64,000 nt of DNA, taken from assembly GCA_963976395.1 (NCBI GenBank), contig CAXBLG010000004.1:1-64000 (forward strand), written 5' to 3'. A program made the translations under genes and the position numbers. The notes under the pieces were generated by a model. It saw only the letters and a program-made list of their open reading frames with translations. It did not search any database and was not told the origin of the DNA. The DNA comes from UBA11612 sp963976395 (GTDB lineage: Bacteria > Pseudomonadota > Alphaproteobacteria > Rhodospirillales > Rhodospirillaceae). This document shows, in pieces, positions 51,487 through 60,366 of this stretch (the stretch's first letter is position 1; the number at the start of each line of letters is the position of its first letter).

Positions 51487-53072
51487 TTTGCACTTCCCTC
51501 CCTTAGAGCAAACCGTTGCACCTTGCCCGACGCAGTGACAGGCAAGGTGTCCATGAATTCGATACTGCGCGGCACCTTGTAGTTAGCCATAGTCTCGCGG
51601 CACCATGCGATGAGACCGGCTTCGCTGATATCCGCACCAGCGCGCCGCACAACGAAGGCTTTGGCGACCTCACCCATGCGCGCATCCGGAACCCCTACGA
51701 CTGCAACCTGGGCCACATTGGAATTATTGAGGATGAGTTCTTCGATTTCAGCAGGGTAGCAATTGAAGCCGCCGACAATGAACATGTCCTTCGCCCTGTC
51801 GGTGATGCGGATGTAGCCATCGCCATCTATAACCCCGATATCGCCGGTTTTGAGCCACCCTTCAGAATCTATGGCCTCGGCGGTTGCAACGGGATCATCA
51901 AAATAACCCTTCATGACGTTGTATCCGCGCACAAGAATTTCACCAGGCTCACCGGCGGAAACATTTTGGCCGCTCGCATCAACGCAGCGGACCTCGACGC
52001 CCGGAACCGCCTTCCCGCTGGTGCGAGCGATTTGTTCGGCACTGTCGGCGGCTGAACAAATGCTCACCACGCCGTTGGTCTCGGTCAGGCCGTAAGCGGT
52101 GAGCACTGTTTCGAAGCCAAGGTCACTGCGCATCTGCTCGACCAACCGCAAAGGCACCGAAGCAGCGCCGGTCACCGCCATTCGTAGCGAGGAAATATCC
52201 GCGTCTTTAAATTGGGGGCTCGACAGCATTGATTGGTAGAGGGTCGGCGGACCAGGCAACACTGTGACTTTTGCTTTTTCGATACGAAGAAGAACGGTGT
52301 CCGCGTCGAACACCGCGTGCGGCAACATCGTCGCGCCTGTTAGAAGGCAAGCTACCCACCCTGCCTTGTACCCGAAGGTATGAAAGAACGGATTGACGAT
52401 GAGGTAGCGATCACCCTCATGCAGACCGACGTAATCGGCCCAGGTTTGAAAAGTGGTTATCACTTGCGCGTGGGTGCACATGGCCCCCTTCGGGTGACCG
52501 GTTGTACCGGATGTGAACAGGATGTCGCTGAGATCATCGCCGTTCAATACCCCAAAAGTCTGGTTGAGCTTTTCGTCGCTCACGTTTGCACCAGACTTTA
52601 GGAAATCGTCCCATGACTCTGCGTCTGACCCCACGCTATCCAGTGAAACCTGTATCTTCAGGTTCGGAAGGGATTGGTTTTTGAGGAGCGCAAAATAATC
52701 CGTGCCGAGGAAATTTCCGGCAGAAAATAGAAACCGCGCGCCGCTTCGACTAATTATGTACGCAGCTTCCGGGCCCTTGAACCGTGTATTGACCGGTACC
52801 AGCACACCCCCCGCGAGTTGTGCCCCTATGGCAGCGACAATCCACGACGTACTGTTCGGCGCCCAGATGCAAACCCGGTCTCCGCGCTGGAGGTCATTGG
52901 CGAGGAACGCAGCAGCCGCACGTTCGCACCTCTCCAGCAGCTCTGAAAACGTGACGTGAACTCCGTCCTCGCCCTCGATCGCCACCTTATCCGGACGGCG
53001 CAAAGCCGCAGCCCGTAGGACATGGGGAATCGTCAGCGGCTGTGATGAAATGCGCTCTGCCAGTTGCACCAT
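51483..53072 (-). CDS. Fatty-acid/steroid-side-chain-type acyl-CoA ligase (FadD-like)
   Basis: 529 residues with DILFTSGTTGHPKGAMCTHAQ, TAYGLTETNGVVS, WLKTGDIGVIDGDGYIRITDRAKDMFIVGGFNCYPAEIEE and the C-terminal lysine region LPVTASGKVQRFAL, typical of long-chain or cyclic-acid CoA ligases (FadD3/FadD17-like). The start at 53072 is the ATG nearest the first conserved segment; 22 upstream codons are open. It leads a minus-strand operon with an SDR and a SnoaL-like gene. Confidence 0.87.
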   Translation of the reverse strand: MVQLAERISSQPLTIPHVLRAAALRRPDKVAIEGEDGVHVTFSELLERCERAAAAFLANDLQRGDRVCIWAPNSTSWIVAAIGAQLAGGVLVPVNTRFKGPEAAYIISRSGARFLFSAGNFLGTDYFALLKNQSLPNLKIQVSLDSVGSDAESWDDFLKSGANVSDEKLNQTFGVLNGDDLSDILFTSGTTGHPKGAMCTHAQVITTFQTWADYVGLHEGDRYLIVNPFFHTFGYKAGWVACLLTGATMLPHAVFDADTVLLRIEKAKVTVLPGPPTLYQSMLSSPQFKDADISSLRMAVTGAASVPLRLVEQMRSDLGFETVLTAYGLTETNGVVSICSAADSAEQIARTSGKAVPGVEVRCVDASGQNVSAGEPGEILVRGYNVMKGYFDDPVATAEAIDSEGWLKTGDIGVIDGDGYIRITDRAKDMFIVGGFNCYPAEIEELILNNSNVAQVAVVGVPDARMGEVAKAFVVRRAGADISEAGLIAWCRETMANYKVPRSIEFMDTLPVTASGKVQRFALREGSAK

Positions 53073-53197
53073 GATACGCGTCTTATATGATTTACCTGCA
53101 AGAAGATGGCACCTTCGTCGCCACTGGGTCAATTCCATTACGCGATTGAATTTACCCCAACTCGTGTAAGATCGCTGTGTATGGGGAGGAATCTACG

Positions 53198-53698
53198 ATG
53201 ACACGCCAGTTGGTTATAGGAGTCTTCATATTGCTTGCCACCGTTGCGCAAGCCTGGGCAGCCGATACGGACTATAGCGATGCACTTTATTGCTCTCACC
53301 ATTTCGCCAAGCATGGCGATGTCTCGCTGCCTCTTGAAGCTCAGCGGGAGTGCGTTATCGCCATTGCCAGCACTTATGTGAACGGAGAAGAAAACACGAC
53401 ACCCATGGCCGATATGCTGCTGGCCGACGACATTTCACGCCATGGCCTTGGCACGCTACCGGATCATCAGCCGGGCGCAGCAGCAAAAATGAAAAGCAGC
53501 ACTGGCACGTCCGTGATTGCAGCCATCAAGAACCGCCACTGGAGCGTAGATGGCAATCAAGCCTGGATCGTCTACGACGGCTATCTCAAAAACGATCCCA
53601 GCAAACCTTCGTTCTATGTGGCCGAACGTTTCACAATCGAAAAGGGATTGATCAAGGAAATATTATTGGCCCCAGTGGTTCACATTGGACAGAATTAG
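53198..53698 (+). CDS. Exported NTF2-like protein of unknown function
   Basis: 166 residues with a signal peptide (FILLATVAQAWA, cleaved before ADTD at about residue 21). The end, YLKNDPSKPSFYVAERFTIEKGLIKEILLA, and the middle resemble a small SnoaL/NTF2-like domain (DUF8021-like), but this is a loose impression. GGAGGA lies 7 bases before the ATG at 53198; seven upstream codons are also open. It runs opposite to both neighbouring minus-strand operons. Confidence 0.65.
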   Translation: MTRQLVIGVFILLATVAQAWAADTDYSDALYCSHHFAKHGDVSLPLEAQRECVIAIASTYVNGEENTTPMADMLLADDISRHGLGTLPDHQPGAAAKMKSSTGTSVIAAIKNRHWSVDGNQAWIVYDGYLKNDPSKPSFYVAERFTIEKGLIKEILLAPVVHIGQN

Positions 53699-53719
53699 CA
53701 AAACCACGACCAGTTCCAC

Positions 53720-54244
53720 CTAATCCGCTTTCTTGCTTATGGGTGATTTATCCGGATCACCGAGCGCAACGACAGTGGGTTTACCATCGTCGCCGACCTG
53801 CTGCATGATGAACGAATACCGTTTGGTTGCCGTTTTCGAAATCCACCAGCGGCCATTCTTCCTCACATATTCGTCGTCGTATTCGCATGACATCTGCACC
53901 ATGGTCTTTGCGCCCAGATCGATATTGTAGAAATACAAATCCCATTTCGCTTTGGCTGTATCCGGGCCAGTCAATTCGATGTCGGGATTCTGGCCATGAT
54001 GCATGTCCATCACGCCGGGACGGCAGCCCATTTCCTGATAGACCTTCACGAAGGAGTCTCGGTCCTTGAACGGCGGGAACCCCTCAAACTCAATCACACA
54101 TCCATCGGGATCAAGGCAATCACGCACCATCTCGGGAAGCTGCCGGTCACAGCCGCGCAGGTACCGCGACTTTAACTCCTTGATCTCGTTTTTATCTTCA
54201 AGTGCCTGAAGACGGCGCGCTAAATCTTCAACGGTTGCAGTCAT
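53720..54244 (-). CDS. SnoaL/NTF2-like protein
   Basis: 174 residues. VEDLARRLQALEDKNEIKELKSRYLRGCDRQLPEMVRDCLDPDGCVIEFEGFPPFKDRDSFVKVYQEMG and YDDEYVRKNGRWWISKTATKRYSFIMQ (both shortened in meaning: helix plus W-rich strand) fit SnoaL_4 proteins such as those next to steroid genes in sphingomonads. Last gene of the minus-strand operon SnoaL-SDR-SDR-SnoaL (56500 to 53720), 10 bases after the SDR. Confidence 0.8.
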   Translation of the reverse strand: MTATVEDLARRLQALEDKNEIKELKSRYLRGCDRQLPEMVRDCLDPDGCVIEFEGFPPFKDRDSFVKVYQEMGCRPGVMDMHHGQNPDIELTGPDTAKAKWDLYFYNIDLGAKTMVQMSCEYDDEYVRKNGRWWISKTATKRYSFIMQQVGDDGKPTVVALGDPDKSPISKKAD

Positions 54245-54254
54245 AGATATCTCC

Positions 54255-55115
54255 TCAACGCACGATGGCGGGGTGGGGGATGCGAGGCTCGCCCAAGGCA
54301 GAGCGGTAAGACGGTGGCTGCTTGTCCTTATCCTTAATCCCGTATTTCTCGCCTGCTTCCGCGCCGATCAAGGTTTGCCCGGAGACATCCATCAGCTTCG
54401 GATCGTTATAGAGCGCATGAATGATACGGCCGGTGAATTCCGGAGTTTCAGCAATCTTCATGAATTCGCCGTATTGCTCGGGCCGTTCCTTCGACGCCCA
54501 CTCGGTGCGCGAAGTCCAAAGTGGTCCCATCCAAATCGAGACTGCCGCGACATTGTGTTCTTTAAGGTCAACGGCCATGTCAGCGGCGAATTTATCAACA
54601 CCGGCCTTCTGCGCACCGTAGGCCGGGCCGTGCATGTAGCAGACCGAGCCAAACGACGACGTGAACACAATCAAGCCGCGCTTTTGCTTAACCATCAGCG
54701 GCGCGGCATAAAAACTGGCGATGTACTGGCTGCGCAAACCGACATTAAGAATATCGGCCATGTCGATGGACTTTTCCCAAAATCCGCCGGGCTTAATCAA
54801 ATCATCATGGATGAGGGCCACGTTGTTCACCAGAATATCGAGGCGTCCCGCTTCTTTTTCTACCTGCTCAAACAGCGCTTTGACCTGGGCGTCGTCGCCG
54901 TGATCACAAATAACCGGGATACCTTTGCCGCCGGCGGCGGTGACTTGCTCGGCGGTCTCGTAAACCGTGCCGGGAAGGAAGAACTGACCTTCCTTTGTGG
55001 TGCGGCCGGTCACATAGACTGTCGCACCTTTCTCGCCGAGGGCGATGGCAATTCCCTTACCCGCACCGCGGCTCGCGCCGGTCACGACAGCCACGCAATT
55101 CGTATCTTTAGACAT
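54255..55115 (-). CDS. SDR oxidoreductase (DHRS1-like)
   Basis: 286 residues with TGASRGAGKGIAIALGEKGATVYVTGRT, NVALIHDD, FTSSFGSVCYMHGPAYGAQKAGVDK (Ser and YxxxK) and a long C-terminal region. The family of DHRS1-like and fungal-like dehydrogenases is compatible. Probably NADP-dependent because of the TGRTTKEG after the second strand. Located 43 bases after the next SDR in the same operon. Confidence 0.85.
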   Translation of the reverse strand: MSKDTNCVAVVTGASRGAGKGIAIALGEKGATVYVTGRTTKEGQFFLPGTVYETAEQVTAAGGKGIPVICDHGDDAQVKALFEQVEKEAGRLDILVNNVALIHDDLIKPGGFWEKSIDMADILNVGLRSQYIASFYAAPLMVKQKRGLIVFTSSFGSVCYMHGPAYGAQKAGVDKFAADMAVDLKEHNVAAVSIWMGPLWTSRTEWASKERPEQYGEFMKIAETPEFTGRIIHALYNDPKLMDVSGQTLIGAEAGEKYGIKDKDKQPPSYRSALGEPRIPHPAIVR

Positions 55116-55158
55116 TTAGATGTGCCTCCCTAGAGCAGCCTTCAGGCCGCATTTCATT

Positions 55159-55920
55159 TTATCCAAATCGGGCCTGACCGCCGTCGAGCGGAATCGTCGC
55201 GCCGGTGATGTAACTAGATTCAGGTCGCAGAAGCAAAACAACAAAGCGTCCGATATCTTCCTCGCAATCACCGATGCGCTTCAGCGGAATGGTCGCGACA
55301 AAAGCTTTGGACTCTTCAGGGTTCGCCTCGGTCCAGGCCGCAAGAGCCGGAGAATTGGCGTGCGGCGCAATCGTGTTGACCCGAATGCCGTCGCCGCCCC
55401 ATTCGGCCGCAGCCGTGCGCGTGAGAACCCGAATGCCTTCCTTAGCCGCACCATAAGGCCCGTAATTACTCATGTCCCAGCGCACAGCGGCGGACGTTCC
55501 CAAGTTTATGATATCACCCCCGCCGCGAGCCTTAAGATGGGGATAGGCAGCTTTCATAAACCGGAAGGTCGCGATTGGGCCTGCAAAAAACCCAAGTTGA
55601 AACTTCTCGTCGTCCACCGAGAGCAAGGGGCCGAAAGCGCCTTCGTAAGCGTTGTTGACCAGAATATCGAGCCCGCCGAAAACCTCGACCGTGCGCGCGA
55701 CAGCGGCATTTACATCGTCCAGCTTGCAAACATCGCAGGCGATGGGCTCTGCCTTTCCGCCGGCGGCTTTGATCTCGCCGCAAACCTTATCCAATTTGCT
55801 TTTGGTGCGCCCGGTTACAGCGATGGACGCCCCCTCCTTCGCCAACGCCAAAGCAATACCGCGCCCAACGCCCTGCCCCGCGCCGGTAACCAGCGCGATT
55901 TTTTCGTCCAGACTGCCCAT
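55159..55920 (-). CDS. Classical SDR oxidoreductase (FabG-like)
   Basis: 253 residues with VTGAGQGVGRGIALALAKEGASIAVTGRTKSKLDKV, NNAYEGAFGP, INLGTSAAVRWDMSNYGPYGAAKEG (Ser/Thr and YxxxK) and ITGATIPLDGGQ. The catalytic residues appear intact. Lies between the SnoaL-like gene at 55961 and the other SDR, in the four-gene minus-strand operon. Confidence 0.86.
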   Translation of the reverse strand: MGSLDEKIALVTGAGQGVGRGIALALAKEGASIAVTGRTKSKLDKVCGEIKAAGGKAEPIACDVCKLDDVNAAVARTVEVFGGLDILVNNAYEGAFGPLLSVDDEKFQLGFFAGPIATFRFMKAAYPHLKARGGGDIINLGTSAAVRWDMSNYGPYGAAKEGIRVLTRTAAAEWGGDGIRVNTIAPHANSPALAAWTEANPEESKAFVATIPLKRIGDCEEDIGRFVVLLLRPESSYITGATIPLDGGQARFG

Positions 55921-55960
55921 GTTTGAGTCCCTTCTTAGCTTCTAATCCAATTCCATCTCG

Positions 55961-56500
55961 TTAATTTTTCAATCCCGCCAGCATCAAGAGCTTGTACGAA
56001 GGATCGTCTTTATCCGTCCGCCCGCGCGGCGCACCGGCGGCAAACTGTTCATAAGCTTTCACATTAACCGCCCGGACATCACACCAATCGCAGGCCAGTG
56101 AACGGTGAATAAAACGCCATATGCCGTCGCGGCGCTCGTAGCGATCCAGATACCGTCCGCCGATGATGATTTCCTGAGAATCCGGTGCGGGCGTCCGGTG
56201 ATACGCCTGGGTATAAATCTCACCCTCGGCCGTATCGCCATCGACCACGAACAACGCATTGGAAATGCTGTGGACTGTGGCCTCAAAGCTCTCAAGCACA
56301 TTTGGCAGCCAAGCCACAAAATCGTCCACCGGTCCGCAGAACATATCGCCGTGATCGTCGATCGCGTCATCGTGATAGAGGCTGCGCAACAGCGCATAGT
56401 CGCGCCGGTCGCAAGCCCTGCAGTAAGTCAGCACCAGATCGTGTAACTCGCTCTTGTCTTTGACGACTCGCAGTCCCTGATCTTGCGCGGTCGCTATCAT
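55961..56500 (-). CDS. SnoaL/NTF2-like protein, first gene of the operon
   Basis: 179 residues (183 with an earlier ATG). LHDLVLTYCRACDRRDYALLRSLYHDDAIDDHGDMFCGPVDDF and YLDRYERRDGIWRFIHRSLACDWCDV are the SnoaL_4 pattern, with the histidine/aspartate pair DDHGD that can be catalytic in this fold. Start 56500 follows GGGGGG. It is divergent from the Rieske oxygenase with 192 bases between; a shared promoter region is likely. Confidence 0.82.
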   Translation of the reverse strand: MIATAQDQGLRVVKDKSELHDLVLTYCRACDRRDYALLRSLYHDDAIDDHGDMFCGPVDDFVAWLPNVLESFEATVHSISNALFVVDGDTAEGEIYTQAYHRTPAPDSQEIIIGGRYLDRYERRDGIWRFIHRSLACDWCDVRAVNVKAYEQFAAGAPRGRTDKDDPSYKLLMLAGLKN

Positions 56501-56574
56501 GTCGCCCCCCAACCCTCTGCTTTACTCAGCGTTACTTCATACCATGTCGCAATTCGCAGCAAGACTAGGTATAT

Positions 56575-56587
56575 AAAAACGAATAAT
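56575..56587 (-). promoter_or_regulatory. 13-base motif shared with the 44.3-kb promoter region
   Basis: Read on the minus strand, ATTATTCGTTTTT occurs here, and the same 13 bases occur at 44287-44299 on the plus strand. Both lie in the gaps before genes of the catabolic region. Nothing more than this coincidence of sequence supports regulation. Confidence 0.25.
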
Positions 56588-56692
56588 GACAACAAGAGCC
56601 ACCTATTGATCGCATATTGCGTTGCAAAATGGGGCTTTTTTCGATAGGTCTAACAGCACATTCTACTCAGGTTCTGTCAACCGAGGTGAGTC

Positions 56693-57769
56693 ATGGCAAA
56701 GACACAAGATTACGGATTAGGTGAATTCACCTTCCCGCGCGGCTGGTTCATGGTCGCGGACGCAGACGAACTGAAAGACGAGCCCCTCGCGGTCCGGTTC
56801 TTCGGTGAAGACTTGGTTATTTATCGCGGCAAAAGCGGTCGCGTACACATGCTGGAAGCGTATTGCGCGCATATGGGCGCGCATTTAGCCAAGAACAGCA
56901 CCTCATATGTAGTGCGCGACGGCACTCAAATTGAGGGAGACTCCATTCGCTGCCCGTTTCATGCATGGCGGTATGGACCTGACGGCAAGTGCGACGACAT
57001 TCCCTATTCCGACGGCGCCATCCCGAAAGCAGCCTGCATCAAGAAGTGGACCGTTGAAGAGCGTATGGGCGTTATCTTCGCTTGGCACGACGCCGAAGAC
57101 AGCGCGCCCGACTACGACGCCCCATTCCTTCAAGAATGGAACGATCCGGCATGGGTTCACTGGAAAATCGATCACCTGGGTGAGCTTTCCACTCATCCGC
57201 AAGAAATCGTGGACAACATGGTAGACGTTGCCCACATGACGCCGACTCACGGCAGCAAAGACATCGCCTATTTCGAGAACGAATTTAAAGACCATGTAGT
57301 GGTACAGCGCTTCGGTAGCGGCCACCGCACCTTAATCTCGGACAGCGGCGCACTTCTGGAAACAGATACGTGGTACACGGGTCCGGGCGTATTGCTCTCG
57401 CTGATGAAGGGCGAATATCCCTCGATAATTCTGATCACCCACACGCCTATAGATGACGGCGTTGTTAAGGTTTGGCATGGGCTGCTGGTCAAATCTCCCA
57501 ACAAGATCGCGACGCCTGAAGATGTCGTCAACGCCCGCGCCTATCAGGAATCAAGCCGCCTTGCCTTTGCGCAGGACTTCGAAATCTGGGGCAATAAACG
57601 CCCTTGCATAACGCCGCTTCAGATTCCCGCCGATGGGCCGTTCCACAAACTGCGCACCTGGTACAAACAGTTCTACAATCCGCGTTCGCGGGCGCCAGAG
57701 TTCACCAAGAAAGTGAATGGCGTTCATACGGTTGTGAACAACCAGTCTGCATCCAAGGCGGTGGCTTAG
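56693..57769 (+). CDS. Rieske non-heme iron oxygenase (KshA-like)
   Basis: 358 residues. Rieske [2Fe-2S] ligands are C58 and H60 (YCAHMGAHL) and C87 and H90 (CPFHAW). The mononuclear iron site is the NMVDVAHMTPTHG run with D178, H181 and H186. The order resembles KshA, the oxygenase of 3-ketosteroid 9-alpha-hydroxylase, which with KstD activity opens ring B. A reductase partner is not in the window. GAGGTGAG precedes the ATG. It heads the plus-strand run to 63999. Confidence 0.88.
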   Translation: MAKTQDYGLGEFTFPRGWFMVADADELKDEPLAVRFFGEDLVIYRGKSGRVHMLEAYCAHMGAHLAKNSTSYVVRDGTQIEGDSIRCPFHAWRYGPDGKCDDIPYSDGAIPKAACIKKWTVEERMGVIFAWHDAEDSAPDYDAPFLQEWNDPAWVHWKIDHLGELSTHPQEIVDNMVDVAHMTPTHGSKDIAYFENEFKDHVVVQRFGSGHRTLISDSGALLETDTWYTGPGVLLSLMKGEYPSIILITHTPIDDGVVKVWHGLLVKSPNKIATPEDVVNARAYQESSRLAFAQDFEIWGNKRPCITPLQIPADGPFHKLRTWYKQFYNPRSRAPEFTKKVNGVHTVVNNQSASKAVA

Positions 57770-57856
57770 GCGTCGCTAAAAAGAAGCCGACAATAATATA
57801 GGGATGGATCGGCGGGAGCGCGTTGCCGAACCGTCCGGTAATGATGGGGGCGTGTT

Positions 57857-58630
57857 TTGACCGAGGGTCTTTTTCCCGACGGCGCTGTGCTGGTCGTCGG
57901 CGGTAGTGGCGGTATCGGGCGGTTTGTATGCCGCGAGTTCGCGAAGGCAGGCGCCAATGTTGCTCTCACCTACAGATCAAAAAAAGATGTAGCCGACGAA
58001 GTGGTCGCAGACATCACGGTGCTTGGCCGCAAGTCGGCGGCTTACGCGTTGAACGTCGGCGATACCGATCAAGTGTCCACGGTCCTTGAAACCGCCGAAA
58101 AAGAGTTCGGACGCATTCACACCATCGTCTACGGCGCCGCGCCCTTGGCCGAGCAGGTCTACATCGCCGAGACTTCAACGGAACAATGGACGAAAGCCAT
58201 GGACCTTGAGACCAATGGATTCTTCCGGGTGGTCAAGGCTGCGGTGCCACATTTGCGCGCCAAGGGTGGAGGCTCTTTTGTTCACCTCGGCTCGGCCGGA
58301 CACTTGCGCTGGCCGGACAAGGACGGCTTATCGGTTATTCCGAAAGCCGCTAACGAAGCTGTCGTTCAAGGCATCGCCCGCGAGGAAGGCAAATACAACA
58401 TTCGCGCCAACACCGTTCTGATCGGCGTTATTGAAGCGGGCATGTTTCTTGAACTCACTAAGCAGGGCGCCTTTCCGCAAGCATGGGTGGATGAAACGCA
58501 AAAGCTGCTTGCGCTCAAGCGCTGGGGCAAACCCGAGGAAATCGGCCACGCCGCCGTTTTTCTGGCGTCGAACAAAGCGGCGTATATCACGGGGCAACGG
58601 ATCGCGGTCGCCGGCGGCTTCGGCGTTTAG
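57857..58630 (+). CDS. SDR-family protein lacking the catalytic tyrosine
   Basis: 257 residues. A TTG at 57857 is the only plausible start, since an in-frame stop lies 15 bases before it; GGGGGCG stands upstream. The nucleotide site VVGGSGGIGRFVCREFA is intact, and VHLGSAG supplies the serine. The YxxxK motif is replaced by SxxxK (LSVIPKAANEA), so the usual tyrosine is serine. The protein may be a reductase with altered chemistry or a non-redox homolog (for example an isomerase-like or structural SDR). It lies between the oxygenase and the KstD-like gene in the same operon. Confidence 0.82.
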   Translation: MTEGLFPDGAVLVVGGSGGIGRFVCREFAKAGANVALTYRSKKDVADEVVADITVLGRKSAAYALNVGDTDQVSTVLETAEKEFGRIHTIVYGAAPLAEQVYIAETSTEQWTKAMDLETNGFFRVVKAAVPHLRAKGGGSFVHLGSAGHLRWPDKDGLSVIPKAANEAVVQGIAREEGKYNIRANTVLIGVIEAGMFLELTKQGAFPQAWVDETQKLLALKRWGKPEEIGHAAVFLASNKAAYITGQRIAVAGGFGV

Positions 58631-58645
58631 GGGAGAACGGCGCGT

Positions 58646-60337
58646 ATGAGTTTCGATCACACTGTTGATGTATTGGTGGTTGGGTCCGGCGGCGGGGCGT
58701 TGACATCGGCCATAGCTGCGCAGGCCAATAACGCGGATGTTCTGGTCGTTGAAAAGAGTGACCAATACGGCGGCACCTCGGCCATGTCCGGCGGCAGCAT
58801 CTGGATACCCAATAGCCATCTGTCCGGTCCCGCCGGCGGAGAAGATTCGCGCGAGGCCGCGCTTGAATACATCCTGACCTCCGTCGGAGAAAAAGCCGAC
58901 CGCAAGCGCGTCGAAGCGTATGTCGATTTCGGGCCGCGCATGCTGAAGTTTCTTGAAGAAAACACCCACGTTATTTTCGAATGCCAGCCCTACTCCGATT
59001 ATTACCCCGAATTGCCGGGGGGCAAGCGCGGCTACCGCACCCACGAGCCCTATCCCATGCATGCACGCGTATTGGGCAAGGACTTTGAAACCATGCGCAT
59101 GCCTCATCACGCCATTGTGGTGATGGACCGTTACTCCATGAACAATGTCGAGGGGAAATACCTTCTGACCCAAGCCCCCGGCTGGCAGAAGGTCATGGCC
59201 AAGCTGATGGCCCGTTACTGGTTCGACATCCCCATGCGTCTGCGCGGAAAGCGCGATGGACGTCTGACGATGGGGAATGCGCTGATCGGTCGCCTCCGCT
59301 GGTCGCTGAATGACCGCAAGATTCCCGTGTGGCTGAGTGCGCCCATGCGCGAGTTGATCATTGAAGGTAATCGAGTGCGCGGCGCTGTGGTGGAAAAAGA
59401 CGGCAAGCTAATGCGCATCGAGGCACGATCCGGCGTCATCATGGGCGCTGGCGGTTTTGAACACGATCAATCCATGCGCGATCAGTATTTACCCAAGCCC
59501 ACATCCACCGACTGGAGCGCATCCAACACCAACAACACCGGCGACGGCATCAAACTTGGGATGGCGGCGGGCGCGGCTACGGACCTGATGGAGCACGCGT
59601 GGTGGATTCCGGTCATTCCGGTGCCCGGCATTCCCCGGCCATGGGCTATTTTCGCCGAGCGCTCGCTTCCCGGCCTGGTCATGGTGGACTCCAAAGGGCA
59701 ACGCTTCACCAACGAAGCGGCACCTTATCTAGAAGCCGGCGCAGCCATCGGCGCACACCATTCAGCAGAGGCCAGCAGCGTTCCGGCATATTGTATTTTC
59801 GACAACACGTTCCGGCGCAAGTATCCCTTCGGCCCTCTCGGTCCGGGTGCGGTGATGCCGGACTCCACGCTTCCGCCCGGCATTCACAAAGGCATCATGC
59901 ATAAAGCCGAAACCCTGGCGGAATTGGCCAAAAGCATCGGCGTCGACCCTGCCGGACTGGAAGACACTGTCCGCAAGAACAACGACTACGCCGCGTCGGG
60001 TAAAGACCCGGACTTTCAGCGGGGCGACAGTTATTACGACCGCTACTATGGTGATTCGACCCACCAGCCGAGCCCGTGCATTGGCCCCATTGAGCAAGCG
60101 CCCTACTACGCCATTGCCCTTTATCCCGGCGATATCGGCACCAAGGGCGGCCTGCTGACAGATGAAAATGCCCGCGTGCTCGACAAGAACGGCAACGTCA
60201 TGGAAGGTCTGTACGCCATCGGCAACACCGCCGCTTCGATGATGGGCACAAAATATCCGGGCGCGGGCTCAACTATCGGACCCAGCATGGTGTTCGGCTA
60301 TATCGCCGCACGTCACGCCACCCGTGCCAACGACTGA
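58646..60337 (+). CDS. 3-ketosteroid delta1-dehydrogenase-like flavoprotein (KstD-like)
   Basis: 563 residues with FAD motif VLVVGSGGGALTSAIAA, GGTSAMSGGSIWIPNSH, and the C-terminal motif KYPGAGSTIGPSMVFGYIAARHA, in which Y537 and G541 match the Tyr-x-x-x-Gly that acts on the C3 ketone of steroid substrates in Rhodococcus KstD (Y487 and G491 there). Other active-site tyrosines cannot be numbered with certainty. It introduces a 1,2 double bond into 3-ketosteroids or a similar substrate. GGGGAG lies upstream of the ATG, 15 bases after the SDR stop. Confidence 0.85.
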   Translation: MSFDHTVDVLVVGSGGGALTSAIAAQANNADVLVVEKSDQYGGTSAMSGGSIWIPNSHLSGPAGGEDSREAALEYILTSVGEKADRKRVEAYVDFGPRMLKFLEENTHVIFECQPYSDYYPELPGGKRGYRTHEPYPMHARVLGKDFETMRMPHHAIVVMDRYSMNNVEGKYLLTQAPGWQKVMAKLMARYWFDIPMRLRGKRDGRLTMGNALIGRLRWSLNDRKIPVWLSAPMRELIIEGNRVRGAVVEKDGKLMRIEARSGVIMGAGGFEHDQSMRDQYLPKPTSTDWSASNTNNTGDGIKLGMAAGAATDLMEHAWWIPVIPVPGIPRPWAIFAERSLPGLVMVDSKGQRFTNEAAPYLEAGAAIGAHHSAEASSVPAYCIFDNTFRRKYPFGPLGPGAVMPDSTLPPGIHKGIMHKAETLAELAKSIGVDPAGLEDTVRKNNDYAASGKDPDFQRGDSYYDRYYGDSTHQPSPCIGPIEQAPYYAIALYPGDIGTKGGLLTDENARVLDKNGNVMEGLYAIGNTAASMMGTKYPGAGSTIGPSMVFGYIAARHATRAND

Positions 60338-60366
60338 TCAAGCTCCCTTAAGATTAAGAGGTACCC

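Noticed and set aside
54273..55133. 286-codon plus-strand open frame opposite the SDR at 54255
   Set aside because: The minus-strand frame has intact SDR motifs; the plus-strand frame has no family features.
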